Source of the DNA: an uncultured Campylobacter sp.
GTDB taxonomy: Bacteria > Campylobacterota > Campylobacteria > Campylobacterales > Campylobacteraceae
NCBI GenBank assembly: GCA_947090385.1
Contig: CAMUNZ010000018.1
Location: 1 to 20,598, forward strand
Reading direction: 5' to 3'
DNA: 20,598 nucleotides
Both the position numbers and the translations under genes were made by a program. Below the pieces are notes generated by a model. It did no database searches. It was not told the DNA's origin and was given only the letters and a program-made list of their open reading frames with translations. This document shows, piece after piece, positions 7,490 to 15,258 of the stretch (its first letter is position 1; every line of letters begins with the position of its first letter).

Positions 7490-8103
7490 AAATTTTCCTT
7501 GATTGCTTTTTTCATTCCGCGAAAAACTAAATTTTGCATATAAACACTATTTGCAAAAAAACGAGACAAAAATTTTCCATCTCCGCCAGTGAAAATAATA
7601 TTTTTATCTTTTGAAATTTGTGAAATTGCTAAAATCATTGGATTTAAAATTCCATAAGTTACGGCATTTGTCGTATTCTGCGGTAATTTATTTAAATCTA
7701 AAGCCGAGTTAAAATTTATATCTAAAACTTCAGAAATTTCTTTAAAATTTTTTAAACTTTGTGAAATTCCAACCATTATAAAACCACCTTTGTGACAAGA
7801 ATTTTCCATTATATCTATAGTTATTGCGCTTCCAGCATCTATTACGATACCATCTTTTATATCGTAACAAGCGCTAATTCTATCGATTCCAAGCCCTTTG
7901 TAATTTGTTTTGAAATTAAAAAAATCGCAAATATTTATAAAATTTTTGTGGTGAGTTAAAATTTGTGATATTTTTTTATTTACGCTTATAAAATAATTTT
8001 CTCCCTTAAAATTTCGCGGATTGAATTTTTCAATTTCGTCACAAATATATATGTCATCGTTTAAAAATTTAAAATTTGTATTTCCAAAATCAAAAAGATT
8101 CAT
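7486..8103 (-). CDS. coaX: Type III pantothenate kinase
   Basis: CoaX phosphorylates pantothenate, the first step to coenzyme A; the type III enzyme is unrelated to E. coli CoaA. The 205 residues carry the ASKHA-fold phosphate loop DFGNTNF (5-11), GIDR (72-75), the second phosphate motif DAGSAITID (89-97), the GGFIMVG segment (106-112) and a late TGGDG (adenosine motif). It is shorter than most CoaX proteins (about 250), as in other Campylobacter. Its ATG overlaps the end of the preceding small gene by 14 bases, and its stop overlaps the hisG start. Confidence 0.92.
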   Translation of the reverse strand: MNLFDFGNTNFKFLNDDIYICDEIEKFNPRNFKGENYFISVNKKISQILTHHKNFINICDFFNFKTNYKGLGIDRISACYDIKDGIVIDAGSAITIDIMENSCHKGGFIMVGISQSLKNFKEISEVLDINFNSALDLNKLPQNTTNAVTYGILNPMILAISQISKDKNIIFTGGDGKFLSRFFANSVYMQNLVFRGMKKAIKENL

Positions 8104-8359
8104 TTTTTGTAATTTCCCAATCTGATAAAAATTCTTTTGATTTTGAGCACATTTTGCCGTCTATGATGATGTATTTATTTTGAAATTTTTTTCCAGTTTG
8201 CTTTTCTAAATTATCCAAAATTTCGCAAATTTTAATGGTGTTTTTCATTACAAAACGACTTTTTTGAAAAATTTTAAAAATTACTGAATTTTCATCATAA
8301 AAAACAATTGTGCTTTTTAAATTTGTTTTAAATTTATTGAAATTTGAAAAATTTATCAT
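8090..8359 (-). CDS. Small protein of unknown function between BamB-like gene and coaX
   Basis: I do not recognise this gene. From the ATG at 8359 it encodes 89 residues; a TTG at 8386 in the same frame would add 9 more. Neither has a good ribosome binding site, so translation may depend on coupling to the upstream gene, whose end it overlaps by 26 bases. The protein is soluble-looking, Lys/Phe/Ile-rich and mixed alpha/beta, with helix CEILDNLEKQTGKKFQNKY followed by IIIDGKMCSKSKEF. The C. jejuni counterpart locus also has a small gene in this place, by my memory, which supports it being real. It overlaps coaX by 14 bases. Confidence 0.6.
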   Translation of the reverse strand: MINFSNFNKFKTNLKSTIVFYDENSVIFKIFQKSRFVMKNTIKICEILDNLEKQTGKKFQNKYIIIDGKMCSKSKEFLSDWEITKNESF

Positions 8360-9317
8360 TGTAATAAAACATATCTTTTCCAACAAAAGTTTTTTTATTT
8401 ATTGAAGTTGGAAAATCAAAAATTTCATCTTTTTGCCCATCAGTTTTTATCAAAAATCCATTTTTTTCGATTGCATAAACAAAATTTTCATTTACGCCAA
8501 CGCTTGAAAATATTGCAAAATCATAACTTTTGCTATCAATTTCATCTAGAAATTTATTTAAAATTTTTACTTCTCCGTTTTTCATAAATACAAAAAATTT
8601 ATCCTTTAAAAATGCTATTTCTTTTATCTCGCCTGTAAAATTTTTTGTAATATTTTCACCTATCAAAACTATTCTAGAAGCTGTTGCAGCGTAAATTGCA
8701 TTATCTATTTTTTCAAAATATATAATGTTGTTAAAAAAAGATTCACTTGAGATTACAATGCTTTTAAAAAATTCTTTGTATGTCGGGCTTGCTACTAAAA
8801 TCATGCCATCAAGCATAGGAAAAAGCACCAAATTATCTGTAAAAATCGGTCTTGCTGTTCTAGAATCTTGTGCATATGATTGATTTGAACGGTCGGCTAC
8901 AATGATTTTATTTTGTTTAATATCGATTAAAAAAGCTATATTTGTAGATGTAATTGCGGCTAATTGATCGCCTAAAATTGCCGCACTTATAACACGTGAT
9001 TTAAAATTTTGTTTATAAATTGTCTGGTTATTTTCGATTATTTTTAAATCGCCATTTAAATTTGAAATTACAAATTTATCACCAAATTCACCCAAAAATA
9101 GATCATCTTTGTTTAATTTTATATTTTGATTTATCCCATTTTGTGTTATTAAAGTCCCATTTTTTAAAACAGCACCGAATTTATTTGTATCAACTATTTT
9201 TGATGGAATTTTTCCATCAAATTTTACTTTTCCATCTAAATTTTGTGGCTCAAAATACTCTCTTTTTGTTGTACAACCGATAAAAATCAATGATAAAAAA
9301 AGTATAAAAATTCTCAT
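8334..9317 (-). CDS. Beta-propeller lipoprotein, BamB-like candidate
   Basis: The 327 residues begin with a lipoprotein signal ending Phe-Ile-Gly-Cys (Cys15) and continue with repeated beta-strand units. Examples are KFVISNLNGDLKIIEN, NLVLFPMLDGMILVASP, KFFVFMKNGEVKIL and FVYAIEKNGFLIKTDG. Each has hydrophobic strands around an N/D-G turn, as in PQQ/WD-type propellers. A lipid-anchored propeller just after a single-helix TPR-like gene is the yfgM-bamB arrangement of E. coli, where BamB helps the BAM complex insert outer-membrane proteins. The Trp-rich PQQ consensus is not present, so the fold is inferred from pattern only. It overlaps the upstream gene as ATGA, with AAGG before it, and overlaps the small gene downstream. 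C. jejuni has a lipoprotein gene at the equivalent place. Confidence 0.7.
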   Translation of the reverse strand: MRIFILFLSLIFIGCTTKREYFEPQNLDGKVKFDGKIPSKIVDTNKFGAVLKNGTLITQNGINQNIKLNKDDLFLGEFGDKFVISNLNGDLKIIENNQTIYKQNFKSRVISAAILGDQLAAITSTNIAFLIDIKQNKIIVADRSNQSYAQDSRTARPIFTDNLVLFPMLDGMILVASPTYKEFFKSIVISSESFFNNIIYFEKIDNAIYAATASRIVLIGENITKNFTGEIKEIAFLKDKFFVFMKNGEVKILNKFLDEIDSKSYDFAIFSSVGVNENFVYAIEKNGFLIKTDGQKDEIFDFPTSINKKTFVGKDMFYYNDKFFKFQ

Positions 9318-9871
9318 TTTTTACCTTGATAGTGTTTAAAACTATTTACTATTCCTTGAAGTCCAGATTCTTTTGAAATTTTTGCAAATTCTAAATTCGC
9401 TTCATCTATTTTTCCATTTTTTAAAAGCATATATCCATTTGATAAAGCTCTATAATCTCCCATAAAATCGGTATTTTCTCCAAGTTCAAATTGTATTATT
9501 TTTTTTATAATTGCATCTGTTTGAGGATTATTTAAAATTTCTTTTAATTTCTCTTTATTGTCTCTGTTTGTTTGAAATTCATAAACTAAAAACAAAGTGG
9601 GATTTTTACTTTTTAAAATTTCTAAATCGCCATCATTTGATTTTTTATTTATAAGTCTTGTGTATGCTTCGCTTGCGGCTTCAAAATTTGCATTTTGATA
9701 TGTTTTTATAGAAAAATATAATCCTAAAATTATGATCACAAAAATTAAAAAAGATAAAATTTTCTTTTTATTACGTTTAAAAAATCTTTCGCTTTTGATA
9801 ATGTTTTCTAAAAATTGTTCTTGTGAATCAATCTCTTTGCTAACGCTTTGTATATCATCTTTTAATGCCAA
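9314..9871 (-). CDS. YfgM-like single-helix membrane protein
   Basis: The 185 residues comprise a charged cytoplasmic N-terminus (1-37, ending RNKKK), one hydrophobic helix (about 38-54) and a periplasmic tail of amphipathic helices with TPR-like spacing (EAASEAYTRLI, YMLLKNGKIDEANLEFAKI). The topology and order resemble E. coli YfgM, a helical periplasmic protein linked to the Sec translocon and chaperones. The start is a TTG, well supported by AAAAAGGA ending 6 bases upstream. It is the first gene of the seven-gene operon, directly behind a TGCTATAAT promoter. It is coupled by ATGA to the BamB-like gene. Assignment to YfgM is by architecture and context, not by clear identity. Confidence 0.7.
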   Translation of the reverse strand: MALKDDIQSVSKEIDSQEQFLENIIKSERFFKRNKKKILSFLIFVIIILGLYFSIKTYQNANFEAASEAYTRLINKKSNDGDLEILKSKNPTLFLVYEFQTNRDNKEKLKEILNNPQTDAIIKKIIQFELGENTDFMGDYRALSNGYMLLKNGKIDEANLEFAKISKESGLQGIVNSFKHYQGKK

Positions 9872-9902
9872 AATTTATCCTTTTTCAAAAAATAAGGTAG
9901 CG

Positions 9903-9911
9903 ATTATAGCA
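9903..9911 (-). promoter_or_regulatory. Extended -10 promoter of the minus-strand seven-gene operon
   Basis: On the minus strand this reads TGCTATAAT, a consensus extended -10, 31 bases before the TTG start at 9871. It is the only strong promoter I see for the set from the YfgM-like gene to pgi. Confidence 0.75.
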
Positions 9912-9950
9912 TATTTTGATTAATTTAAAAATAATCTTTAATAATAATTA

Positions 9951-9959
9951 TGTTATAAT
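9951..9959 (+). promoter_or_regulatory. Extended -10 promoter of the gatC-pilT-fur operon
   Basis: TGTTATAAT is a consensus extended -10, 29 bases before the gatC ATG, followed by AAAAAGG at 9976-9981. It faces away from the TGCTATAAT at 9903-9911, so the two operons diverge from a shared AT-rich interval. Confidence 0.75.
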
Positions 9960-9988
9960 GCTAGGATTTTTTTCAAAAAGGCAATTTG

Positions 9989-10279
9989 ATGATAATAGAC
10001 GATAAACTTTTGACAAAATTAGAAAAGCTTAGTGCTTTTACAATTCCACAGGAAAAAAGAGAAAATTTCAAAAAAGAGTTGGTTGAGTTTGTAAATTTTG
10101 CAGAAATTTTAAATGAACTTGATTTACAAAATTTAGAGGCACAAGTTAGCACGATTAACGGCGGAACTCCGTTTAGGCAAGATATTCCAAAAGAGAATAA
10201 AGATATAAAAGAAATTGTTTTAAAAAACGCTCCAAATAGTGAAAACGACTACTTTGTAGTGCCAAAAATTATAGAATAA
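9989..10279 (+). CDS. gatC: Asp-tRNA(Asn)/Glu-tRNA(Gln) amidotransferase subunit C
   Basis: GatC is the small subunit that stabilises GatA-GatB, which amidates misacylated Glu-tRNA(Gln) and Asp-tRNA(Asn). The 96 residues are the usual size. The N-terminal helices (LLTKLEKLSAF, then a helix ending FVNFAEILNELD) and the C-terminal family signature LKNAPNSENDYFVVPKIIE are clear. I chose the ATG at 9989, 7 bases after AAAAAGG, over the adjacent TTG at 9986. As in C. jejuni, it is apart from gatA and gatB and leads the operon that contains fur and lysS. The gap to pilT is 13 bases. Confidence 0.93.
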   Translation: MIIDDKLLTKLEKLSAFTIPQEKRENFKKELVEFVNFAEILNELDLQNLEAQVSTINGGTPFRQDIPKENKDIKEIVLKNAPNSENDYFVVPKIIE

Positions 10280-10292
10280 ATAAGGATAAAAA

Positions 10293-11378
10293 ATGGCAGA
10301 AGAGATTACAAAAACAAAAACGGATATAGAAACACTTCTTAGAACAGTTGTAAAATACAAAGCGAGTGACCTTCATCTTGTTGCTAGAAGCGAGCCACAA
10401 GTTAGGATAGATGGTGTTTTACACCCTTTGGCGATAGGTATTTTGACAGGACACGATATAGAAGATATTTGTTATGCTTTAATTACCGATGGGCAAAAAT
10501 CTGAATTAGAAGAAAACAAAGAGCTTGACTTTGCGGTTGAGTTACCAAGTATAGGTCGTTTCCGTGGTAATTATTATTATACAATGAATGGATCTTTGGC
10601 TGCTGCTTTTCGTATAATTCCGACAGAAATTCCATCTTTAGATGAATTAAAATGCCCAGCGATATTTAAACAAATTGTAAAAAGAGAAAAGGGCATGATT
10701 TTGGTTACTGGACCGACAGGTAGCGGAAAATCTACAACTTTGGCGGCTATGTTAAATGAGATAAATGAAACAGAAAGAAAGCATATTATCACGATTGAAG
10801 ACCCAGTTGAATTTGTTCATCAAAATAAAAAAGGACTTTTTTCTCACAGAAATATCGGAACGGATACATTTTCTTATGCTAAAGCTTTAAAATATTCACT
10901 TCGTGAAGACCCAGATATAATTCTAGTCGGTGAGATGCGCGATCAAGAGACGATTTCTACTGCTATAACAGCCGCTGAAACTGGTCACTTAGTTTTTGCT
11001 ACACTTCACACAAACTCAGCAATTCAAACTATAAATAGAATCATTGATAGTTTCGATGGCGGCGAGCAACTTCAAGTTAGAAATATGCTTTCTGTATCAT
11101 TAACAGCTGTTATTTCACAATCTTTGCTTCCAAAAAGAGGTGGCGGGCGACTTGCTGTGCATGAAATTTTGATAAATAATCCTGCTGTTGGAAACTTAAT
11201 ACGTGAAAATAAAGTCCATCAAATTTATTCTCAAATGCAACTAAATCAGCAATCAACTGGAATGGTAACTCAAACTCAAGCTTTAGTAAAAGCTTTAAGA
11301 GGAAATTTAGTTGCAAAAGAGACAGCGTTTGCTTATTCTACAAATTTGCAAGAATTGATCGGAGTTATCGGTGCCTAG
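10293..11378 (+). CDS. pilT: Type IV pilus retraction ATPase PilT
   Basis: PilT is the hexameric cytoplasmic motor that disassembles type IV pili for twitching and DNA uptake. The 361 residues are the normal PilT size. After an N-terminal PAS-like domain starting at KASDLHLV come Walker A GPTGSGKST (140-148), the Asp box IITIEDPVEF (165-174), Walker B DPDIILVGEMRD (206-217) and the His box ETGHLVFATLHTN (229-241). The C-terminal AVGNLIREN (298-306) matches the AIRNLIRE motif needed for retraction in PilT, which favours PilT over the extension ATPase PilB. A GGATAAAAA site precedes the ATG. Its end overlaps the cvpA-like start by 8 bases. No other pilus genes are in the window. Confidence 0.93.
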   Translation: MAEEITKTKTDIETLLRTVVKYKASDLHLVARSEPQVRIDGVLHPLAIGILTGHDIEDICYALITDGQKSELEENKELDFAVELPSIGRFRGNYYYTMNGSLAAAFRIIPTEIPSLDELKCPAIFKQIVKREKGMILVTGPTGSGKSTTLAAMLNEINETERKHIITIEDPVEFVHQNKKGLFSHRNIGTDTFSYAKALKYSLREDPDIILVGEMRDQETISTAITAAETGHLVFATLHTNSAIQTINRIIDSFDGGEQLQVRNMLSVSLTAVISQSLLPKRGGGRLAVHEILINNPAVGNLIRENKVHQIYSQMQLNQQSTGMVTQTQALVKALRGNLVAKETAFAYSTNLQELIGVIGA

Positions 11379-11958
11379 TTTTTTATCTGATATTTCAATT
11401 TTTGACTTAATCATTTGCTCTTTAGTGATAATTCTTGGCGCAAAAGGTGTGATAAATGGTTTTATAAAAGAAATTTTTGGTCTTATTGGGATAATTGGCG
11501 GCGTTATTTTAGCGGTAAAATTTGCAGATTTTGGCGGAGAATATATATCAAATAATTTTTATAAAATAGATAGTTTATCGGCAAAATATTTTTTAGGATT
11601 TTTAGCGATTTTATTTGTATTTTGGATAATTTGCGTTTTAATTGGCTTTTTGATGTCAAAACTTGTAAATTTTAGCGGACTTGGATTTTTAGATAGATTG
11701 CTTGGATTCTTAATAGGAAGCTCGAAAATTTTTTTAGTATTTTCGATTATTATAGTTGTAATTTCTCAGATAAAAATTTTAAATACCAACTTAAAACCGT
11801 ATTTTGATAAAAGTTTTACTTATCCTTATTTGTTAGAAAGTGGTCGATGGCTTATGAATTTTGATAGAGATGTTGTGATCGAAGAGATTCAAAAACAAGG
11901 AATTTTAGATACAAATTCCACTAAAAATTTAGAAAGGCAAAAAACAGATGAAAGTTGA
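11371..11958 (+). CDS. CvpA-family inner-membrane protein
   Basis: The 195 residues have four hydrophobic segments (about 9-25, 34-50, 72-95, 113-133) and a polar C-terminal tail, the layout of the colicin V production protein family. The N-terminal FDLIICSLVIILGAKGVING with GxxxGF-like glycines is typical. The family role is uncertain; in enteric bacteria CvpA is tied to envelope stress and bile tolerance. The start is GTG with GGAG 6 bases upstream, and it overlaps pilT by 8 bases and fur by 11. The same kind of gene precedes fur in C. jejuni. Confidence 0.85.
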   Translation: MPSFLSDISIFDLIICSLVIILGAKGVINGFIKEIFGLIGIIGGVILAVKFADFGGEYISNNFYKIDSLSAKYFLGFLAILFVFWIICVLIGFLMSKLVNFSGLGFLDRLLGFLIGSSKIFLVFSIIIVVISQIKILNTNLKPYFDKSFTYPYLLESGRWLMNFDRDVVIEEIQKQGILDTNSTKNLERQKTDES

Positions 11959-12430
11959 AATTGATAATTTAGAGTTTAACTTTTTGTTGGATAGATTTAA
12001 GAAAATTTTGCGTGAAAATGGTTTAAAATACACAAGACAACGCGAAGTTTTGTTAGAAATTTTATATAACAGCCAAGAACATTTTACGCCAGATGATTTG
12101 TATTTTGAAGTTAAGCACAAACACCCAAATTTAAATGTTGGCATCGCAACTGTTTATAGAACTTTAAATTTGCTTGAAGATTCTGGTATGGCGACATCGA
12201 TTAGTTTTGGAATTCAAGGTAAAAAATTCGAATTAGCAAATAAACCTCATCACGATCATATAATTTGCAAACATTGTGGGAAAATAGTGGAATTTGAAGA
12301 TTTGACGATAGAAAAAAAACAGATAGATATTTGTAAAAAATATAAATTTAAAATGACTGGTCATTTGATGCAACTTTATGGAATTTGCGAAGAATGTTCG
12401 GCAAATAAAAATAGAAAGGATAAAATTTAG
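11948..12430 (+). CDS. fur: Ferric uptake regulator Fur
   Basis: Fur is the iron-responsive DNA-binding repressor of iron uptake genes. The 160 residues hold a winged-helix domain, including LKYTRQREVLLEIL (26-39) and the recognition-helix region GIATVYRTLNLLE (65-77), then the metal-binding domain with HHDH (101-104). Structural zinc cysteines are C107/C110 and C147/C150. The stretches NVGIATVYRTLNLLE, ELANKPHHDH and TGHLMQLYG match C. jejuni Fur closely, so Fur is favoured over PerR or Zur. The ATG follows AAAGG and overlaps the cvpA-like gene by 11 bases. With no promoter space of its own, fur must be read from upstream, most clearly from the gatC promoter. Confidence 0.95.
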   Translation: MKVEIDNLEFNFLLDRFKKILRENGLKYTRQREVLLEILYNSQEHFTPDDLYFEVKHKHPNLNVGIATVYRTLNLLEDSGMATSISFGIQGKKFELANKPHHDHIICKHCGKIVEFEDLTIEKKQIDICKKYKFKMTGHLMQLYGICEECSANKNRKDKI

Positions 12431-13929
12431 TGATTTTTGATAACCAATTTGAAATACAAAGAATTCAAAAAGCCAATGAATTAAAAAAATTAGGTATAAA
12501 TCCGTATCCGCATTTTTTAAAAAAAGATATGAGTATTAAGCAATTTAAAAAAAAATTCGGTTTTATAAAAGATTTAGAAGAAAAAAAAACTGATGAAATT
12601 GCCACGATTAGCGGAAGATTAAAACTAAAAAGAGTTGCTGGAAAATCTACGTTTGCAAATATACAAGATGAAAGTTCAAATATACAAATTTATTTTTCAC
12701 GAGATAGCATGGGTGAAGAGAAATATAAAAACTTTAAAAAATTGCTTGAAGTAGGCGACATAATATTAGTAAGCGGTTATGCTTTTGTGACTGGTACTGG
12801 CGAGTTTAGTATGCATGTAGGCGATTTGACATTAGCAAGCAAAGCGATTTCACCTTTGCCTGAGAAATTTCATGGTTTAAACGATAAAGAGATGAGATAT
12901 CGTCAAAGATATTTAGATATGATTATGGACGTTAATGTATTGGATGATTTTAAAAAACGTTCTATTATTATTTCGACTATAAGGAAATTTTTTGAAAGTC
13001 GCGGATTTTTAGAGGTTGAAACTCCGATGATGCATCCTATCGCGGGTGGAGCTAATGCAAAACCTTTTGTTACGCATCATAATGCGCTTGATGTTGATAG
13101 ATATTTAAAAATCGCTCCTGAATTGTATTTAAAAAGATTGATTGTTGGCGGTATGGAAGCAGTTTTTGAGATAAATAGATGTTTTAGAAACGAAGGTATG
13201 GATTTAACGCACAATCCAGAATTTACTTCAATTGAATTTTATTGGGCTTGGCATGATTATTTTGAGGCTATGGATTTAAGCGAAGAGCTTTTTAAAACAC
13301 TTTTAGACGAATTAAAATTGCCGAAAATTTTAAAATATGATGACAAAGAGATAGATTTCTCAAAGCCTTTTGCAAGAATAAAATATATTGATGCGATAAG
13401 CGAAATTGGTGGAATTGATAAAGAAATTTTGCAAGATAAAGATAAAATTTTACAAAAATTAAAATCTGACGGTTTTGAAGCAAATGAAAAATTAGATTTA
13501 GGGCATTTGCATTCAGAGCTTTTTGATAATTATGTTGAAGATAAACTAATAAATCCAACTTTTATAATAGATTTTCCAATTTCTATCAGTCCGCTTTCAA
13601 GAAGAAGCGATGAAAATAGTCAAATAGCGCAAAGATTTGAGTTGTATATCGCAGGTTATGAGATAGCGAATGCATTTAACGAATTAAATGATCCGTTGGA
13701 TCAATATGATAGATTTAAAGCTCAAATAGAAGTCAAAAATGCTGGTGATGACGAAGCGCATGAAATGGACGAAGATTATTGTAAAGCGCTTGGATATGCT
13801 ATGCCACCAACTGTTGGTTGGGGACTTGGAGTTGATAGATTAGTTATGCTTTTATTAAATAAAACATCCATTCGAGACGTTATTTTATTTCCAGCCATGA
13901 GGCCTATTAAGAAAGAAAAGGAAGAATAA
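12430..13929 (+). CDS. lysS: Lysyl-tRNA synthetase, class II
   Basis: LysS charges tRNA(Lys). The 499 residues begin with an OB-fold anticodon-binding domain (about 55-140, ISGRLKLKR onward). The class II catalytic core follows: motif 1 in GFLEVETPMM (192-201), motif 2 FRNEGMDLTHNPEF (252-265) with its conserved Arg, and motif 3 GWGLGVDRLVMLL (about 463-475). The start is GTG, overlapping the last base of the fur TAG stop, with AAAGGA 9 bases upstream. The length and motifs are complete. It directly precedes glyA with no gap. Confidence 0.96.
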   Translation: MIFDNQFEIQRIQKANELKKLGINPYPHFLKKDMSIKQFKKKFGFIKDLEEKKTDEIATISGRLKLKRVAGKSTFANIQDESSNIQIYFSRDSMGEEKYKNFKKLLEVGDIILVSGYAFVTGTGEFSMHVGDLTLASKAISPLPEKFHGLNDKEMRYRQRYLDMIMDVNVLDDFKKRSIIISTIRKFFESRGFLEVETPMMHPIAGGANAKPFVTHHNALDVDRYLKIAPELYLKRLIVGGMEAVFEINRCFRNEGMDLTHNPEFTSIEFYWAWHDYFEAMDLSEELFKTLLDELKLPKILKYDDKEIDFSKPFARIKYIDAISEIGGIDKEILQDKDKILQKLKSDGFEANEKLDLGHLHSELFDNYVEDKLINPTFIIDFPISISPLSRRSDENSQIAQRFELYIAGYEIANAFNELNDPLDQYDRFKAQIEVKNAGDDEAHEMDEDYCKALGYAMPPTVGWGLGVDRLVMLLLNKTSIRDVILFPAMRPIKKEKEE

Positions 13930-15174
13930 ATGAGTTTAGAAAATTTTGATAAAGAAATTTTTGATTTAACAAATAAAGAATTACAAAGGCAATGTGATCA
14001 TTTAGAAATGATTGCTAGTGAAAATTTTACTTACCCAGAAGTTATGCAAGTTATGGGAAGTATTTTGACAAATAAATATGCAGAAGGTTATCCACATAAA
14101 AGATATTACGGTGGTTGCGAATTTGTTGATGAGATAGAGCAAATCGCAATTGATCGTTGTAAAAAACTTTTTGGTTGTGAGTTTGCAAATGTCCAGCCAA
14201 ATAGTGGAAGTCAAGCAAATCAAGGTGTTTATGGTGCATTGATAAAACCAGGTGATAGAATTTTGGGTATGGATTTAAGCAACGGCGGACATTTAACACA
14301 TGGTGCAAAAGTAAATGCTAGTGGAAAATTTTATGAAAGTTTTGGTTATGGTGTAAATTTGGACGGCAGAATTGATTATGATAGAGTTTTAGATATTGCA
14401 AAAATTACTCAACCAAAAGTTATAATTTGTGGCGCTAGTGCTTACGCAAGAGAGATAGATTTTTCAAAATTTAAAGATATAGCCGATAAAGTTGGTGCAT
14501 TTTTATTTGCCGATGTTGCGCATATTGCAGGTTTAGTTGTAGCTGGTGAGCATAACAATCCTTTTCCGTATTGCGATGTTGTAACTTCTACTACTCATAA
14601 AACTTTGCGCGGTCCAAGAGGCGGGATTATTATGACAAATAACGAAGATTTAGCAAAAAAAATAAACTCAAGCATATTTCCAGGAATCCAAGGTGGTCCG
14701 TTGATGCATGTAATCGCTGGAAAAGCAGTCGGTTTTAAATATAATCTAAGTGATGATTGGAAAATTTATGCAAAACAAGTTAGAAAAAATATTGCAAAAA
14801 TGGCAGAAATCATCATGCAAAGAGGTTATAAATTAGTAAGTAACGGAACAGATAATCATCTAATTTTAATGAGTTTTTTAGATAAAGAATTTAGTGGAAA
14901 AGATGCTGAAATCGCACTTGGAAACGCTGGAATTACTGTAAATAAAAACACAGTTCCAGGAGAGATTAGAAGTCCATTTTTGACAAGCGGTTTAAGAATC
15001 GGAAGCCCAGCGCTTACTGCAAGAGGCATGAAAGAAGGCGAGTTTGAGTTTATTGCAAATAAAATCGCAGATGTGTTAGATGATATAAATAATTTAAAAT
15101 TACAAGAAAAAATAAAAGAAGAAATAAAAGAATTAGCAAGCAAATTTATAATCTATGATAAAGCTATGTTTTAA
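13930..15174 (+). CDS. glyA: Serine hydroxymethyltransferase
   Basis: GlyA converts serine and tetrahydrofolate to glycine and methylene-THF, using PLP. The 414 residues are full length. Visible are the N-terminal HLEMIASENF, the TNKYAEGYPHKRYYGG segment (47-62) and the PLP lysine in VTSTTHKTLRGPRGG (Lys224). A late SPALTARGMKE is also typical. The ATG starts at the base after the lysS stop, with AAGGAAG upstream inside lysS. A hairpin terminator overlaps its stop, so it closes the gatC-glyA operon. Confidence 0.97.
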   Translation: MSLENFDKEIFDLTNKELQRQCDHLEMIASENFTYPEVMQVMGSILTNKYAEGYPHKRYYGGCEFVDEIEQIAIDRCKKLFGCEFANVQPNSGSQANQGVYGALIKPGDRILGMDLSNGGHLTHGAKVNASGKFYESFGYGVNLDGRIDYDRVLDIAKITQPKVIICGASAYAREIDFSKFKDIADKVGAFLFADVAHIAGLVVAGEHNNPFPYCDVVTSTTHKTLRGPRGGIIMTNNEDLAKKINSSIFPGIQGGPLMHVIAGKAVGFKYNLSDDWKIYAKQVRKNIAKMAEIIMQRGYKLVSNGTDNHLILMSFLDKEFSGKDAEIALGNAGITVNKNTVPGEIRSPFLTSGLRIGSPALTARGMKEGEFEFIANKIADVLDDINNLKLQEKIKEEIKELASKFIIYDKAMF

Positions 15175-15205
15175 AATTTTTGGGATTAAATTCCCAAAAA
15201 TTTTT
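15173..15205 (+). terminator. Hairpin terminator after glyA
   Basis: Perfect 13-base arms (15173-15185 and 15192-15204), with the core TTGGGA/TCCCAA, enclose TTAAAT and run into a T-tract. The left arm includes the last two bases of the glyA stop. Confidence 0.85.
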
Positions 15206-15210
15206 ATACT
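15205..15210 (+). promoter_or_regulatory. Possible -10 for the SPOR-aroE pair
   Basis: TATACT directly follows the glyA terminator, about 49 bases before the GTG at 15259. A promoter is needed here if the terminator is efficient, but the interval is so AT-rich that the choice is uncertain. Confidence 0.3.
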
Positions 15211-15258
15211 TGAATTTTTAAAAAATTTAAATATAAAAATTTTATTTAGGAGAAAAAA

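Noticed and set aside
9872..9988. A Fur box in the divergent promoter region, for autoregulation of fur
   Set aside because: The interval is nearly all A/T, so weak matches arise by chance, and no convincing GATAATGATAATC-like inverted repeat is present.
10293..11378. PilB or GspE extension/secretion ATPase
   Set aside because: The short length, lack of a large N-terminal domain and zinc-binding cysteines, and the LIREN motif fit PilT.
14856..15143. Minus-strand open frame of 95 codons
   Set aside because: Antisense to the conserved C-terminal part of glyA; no independent support.
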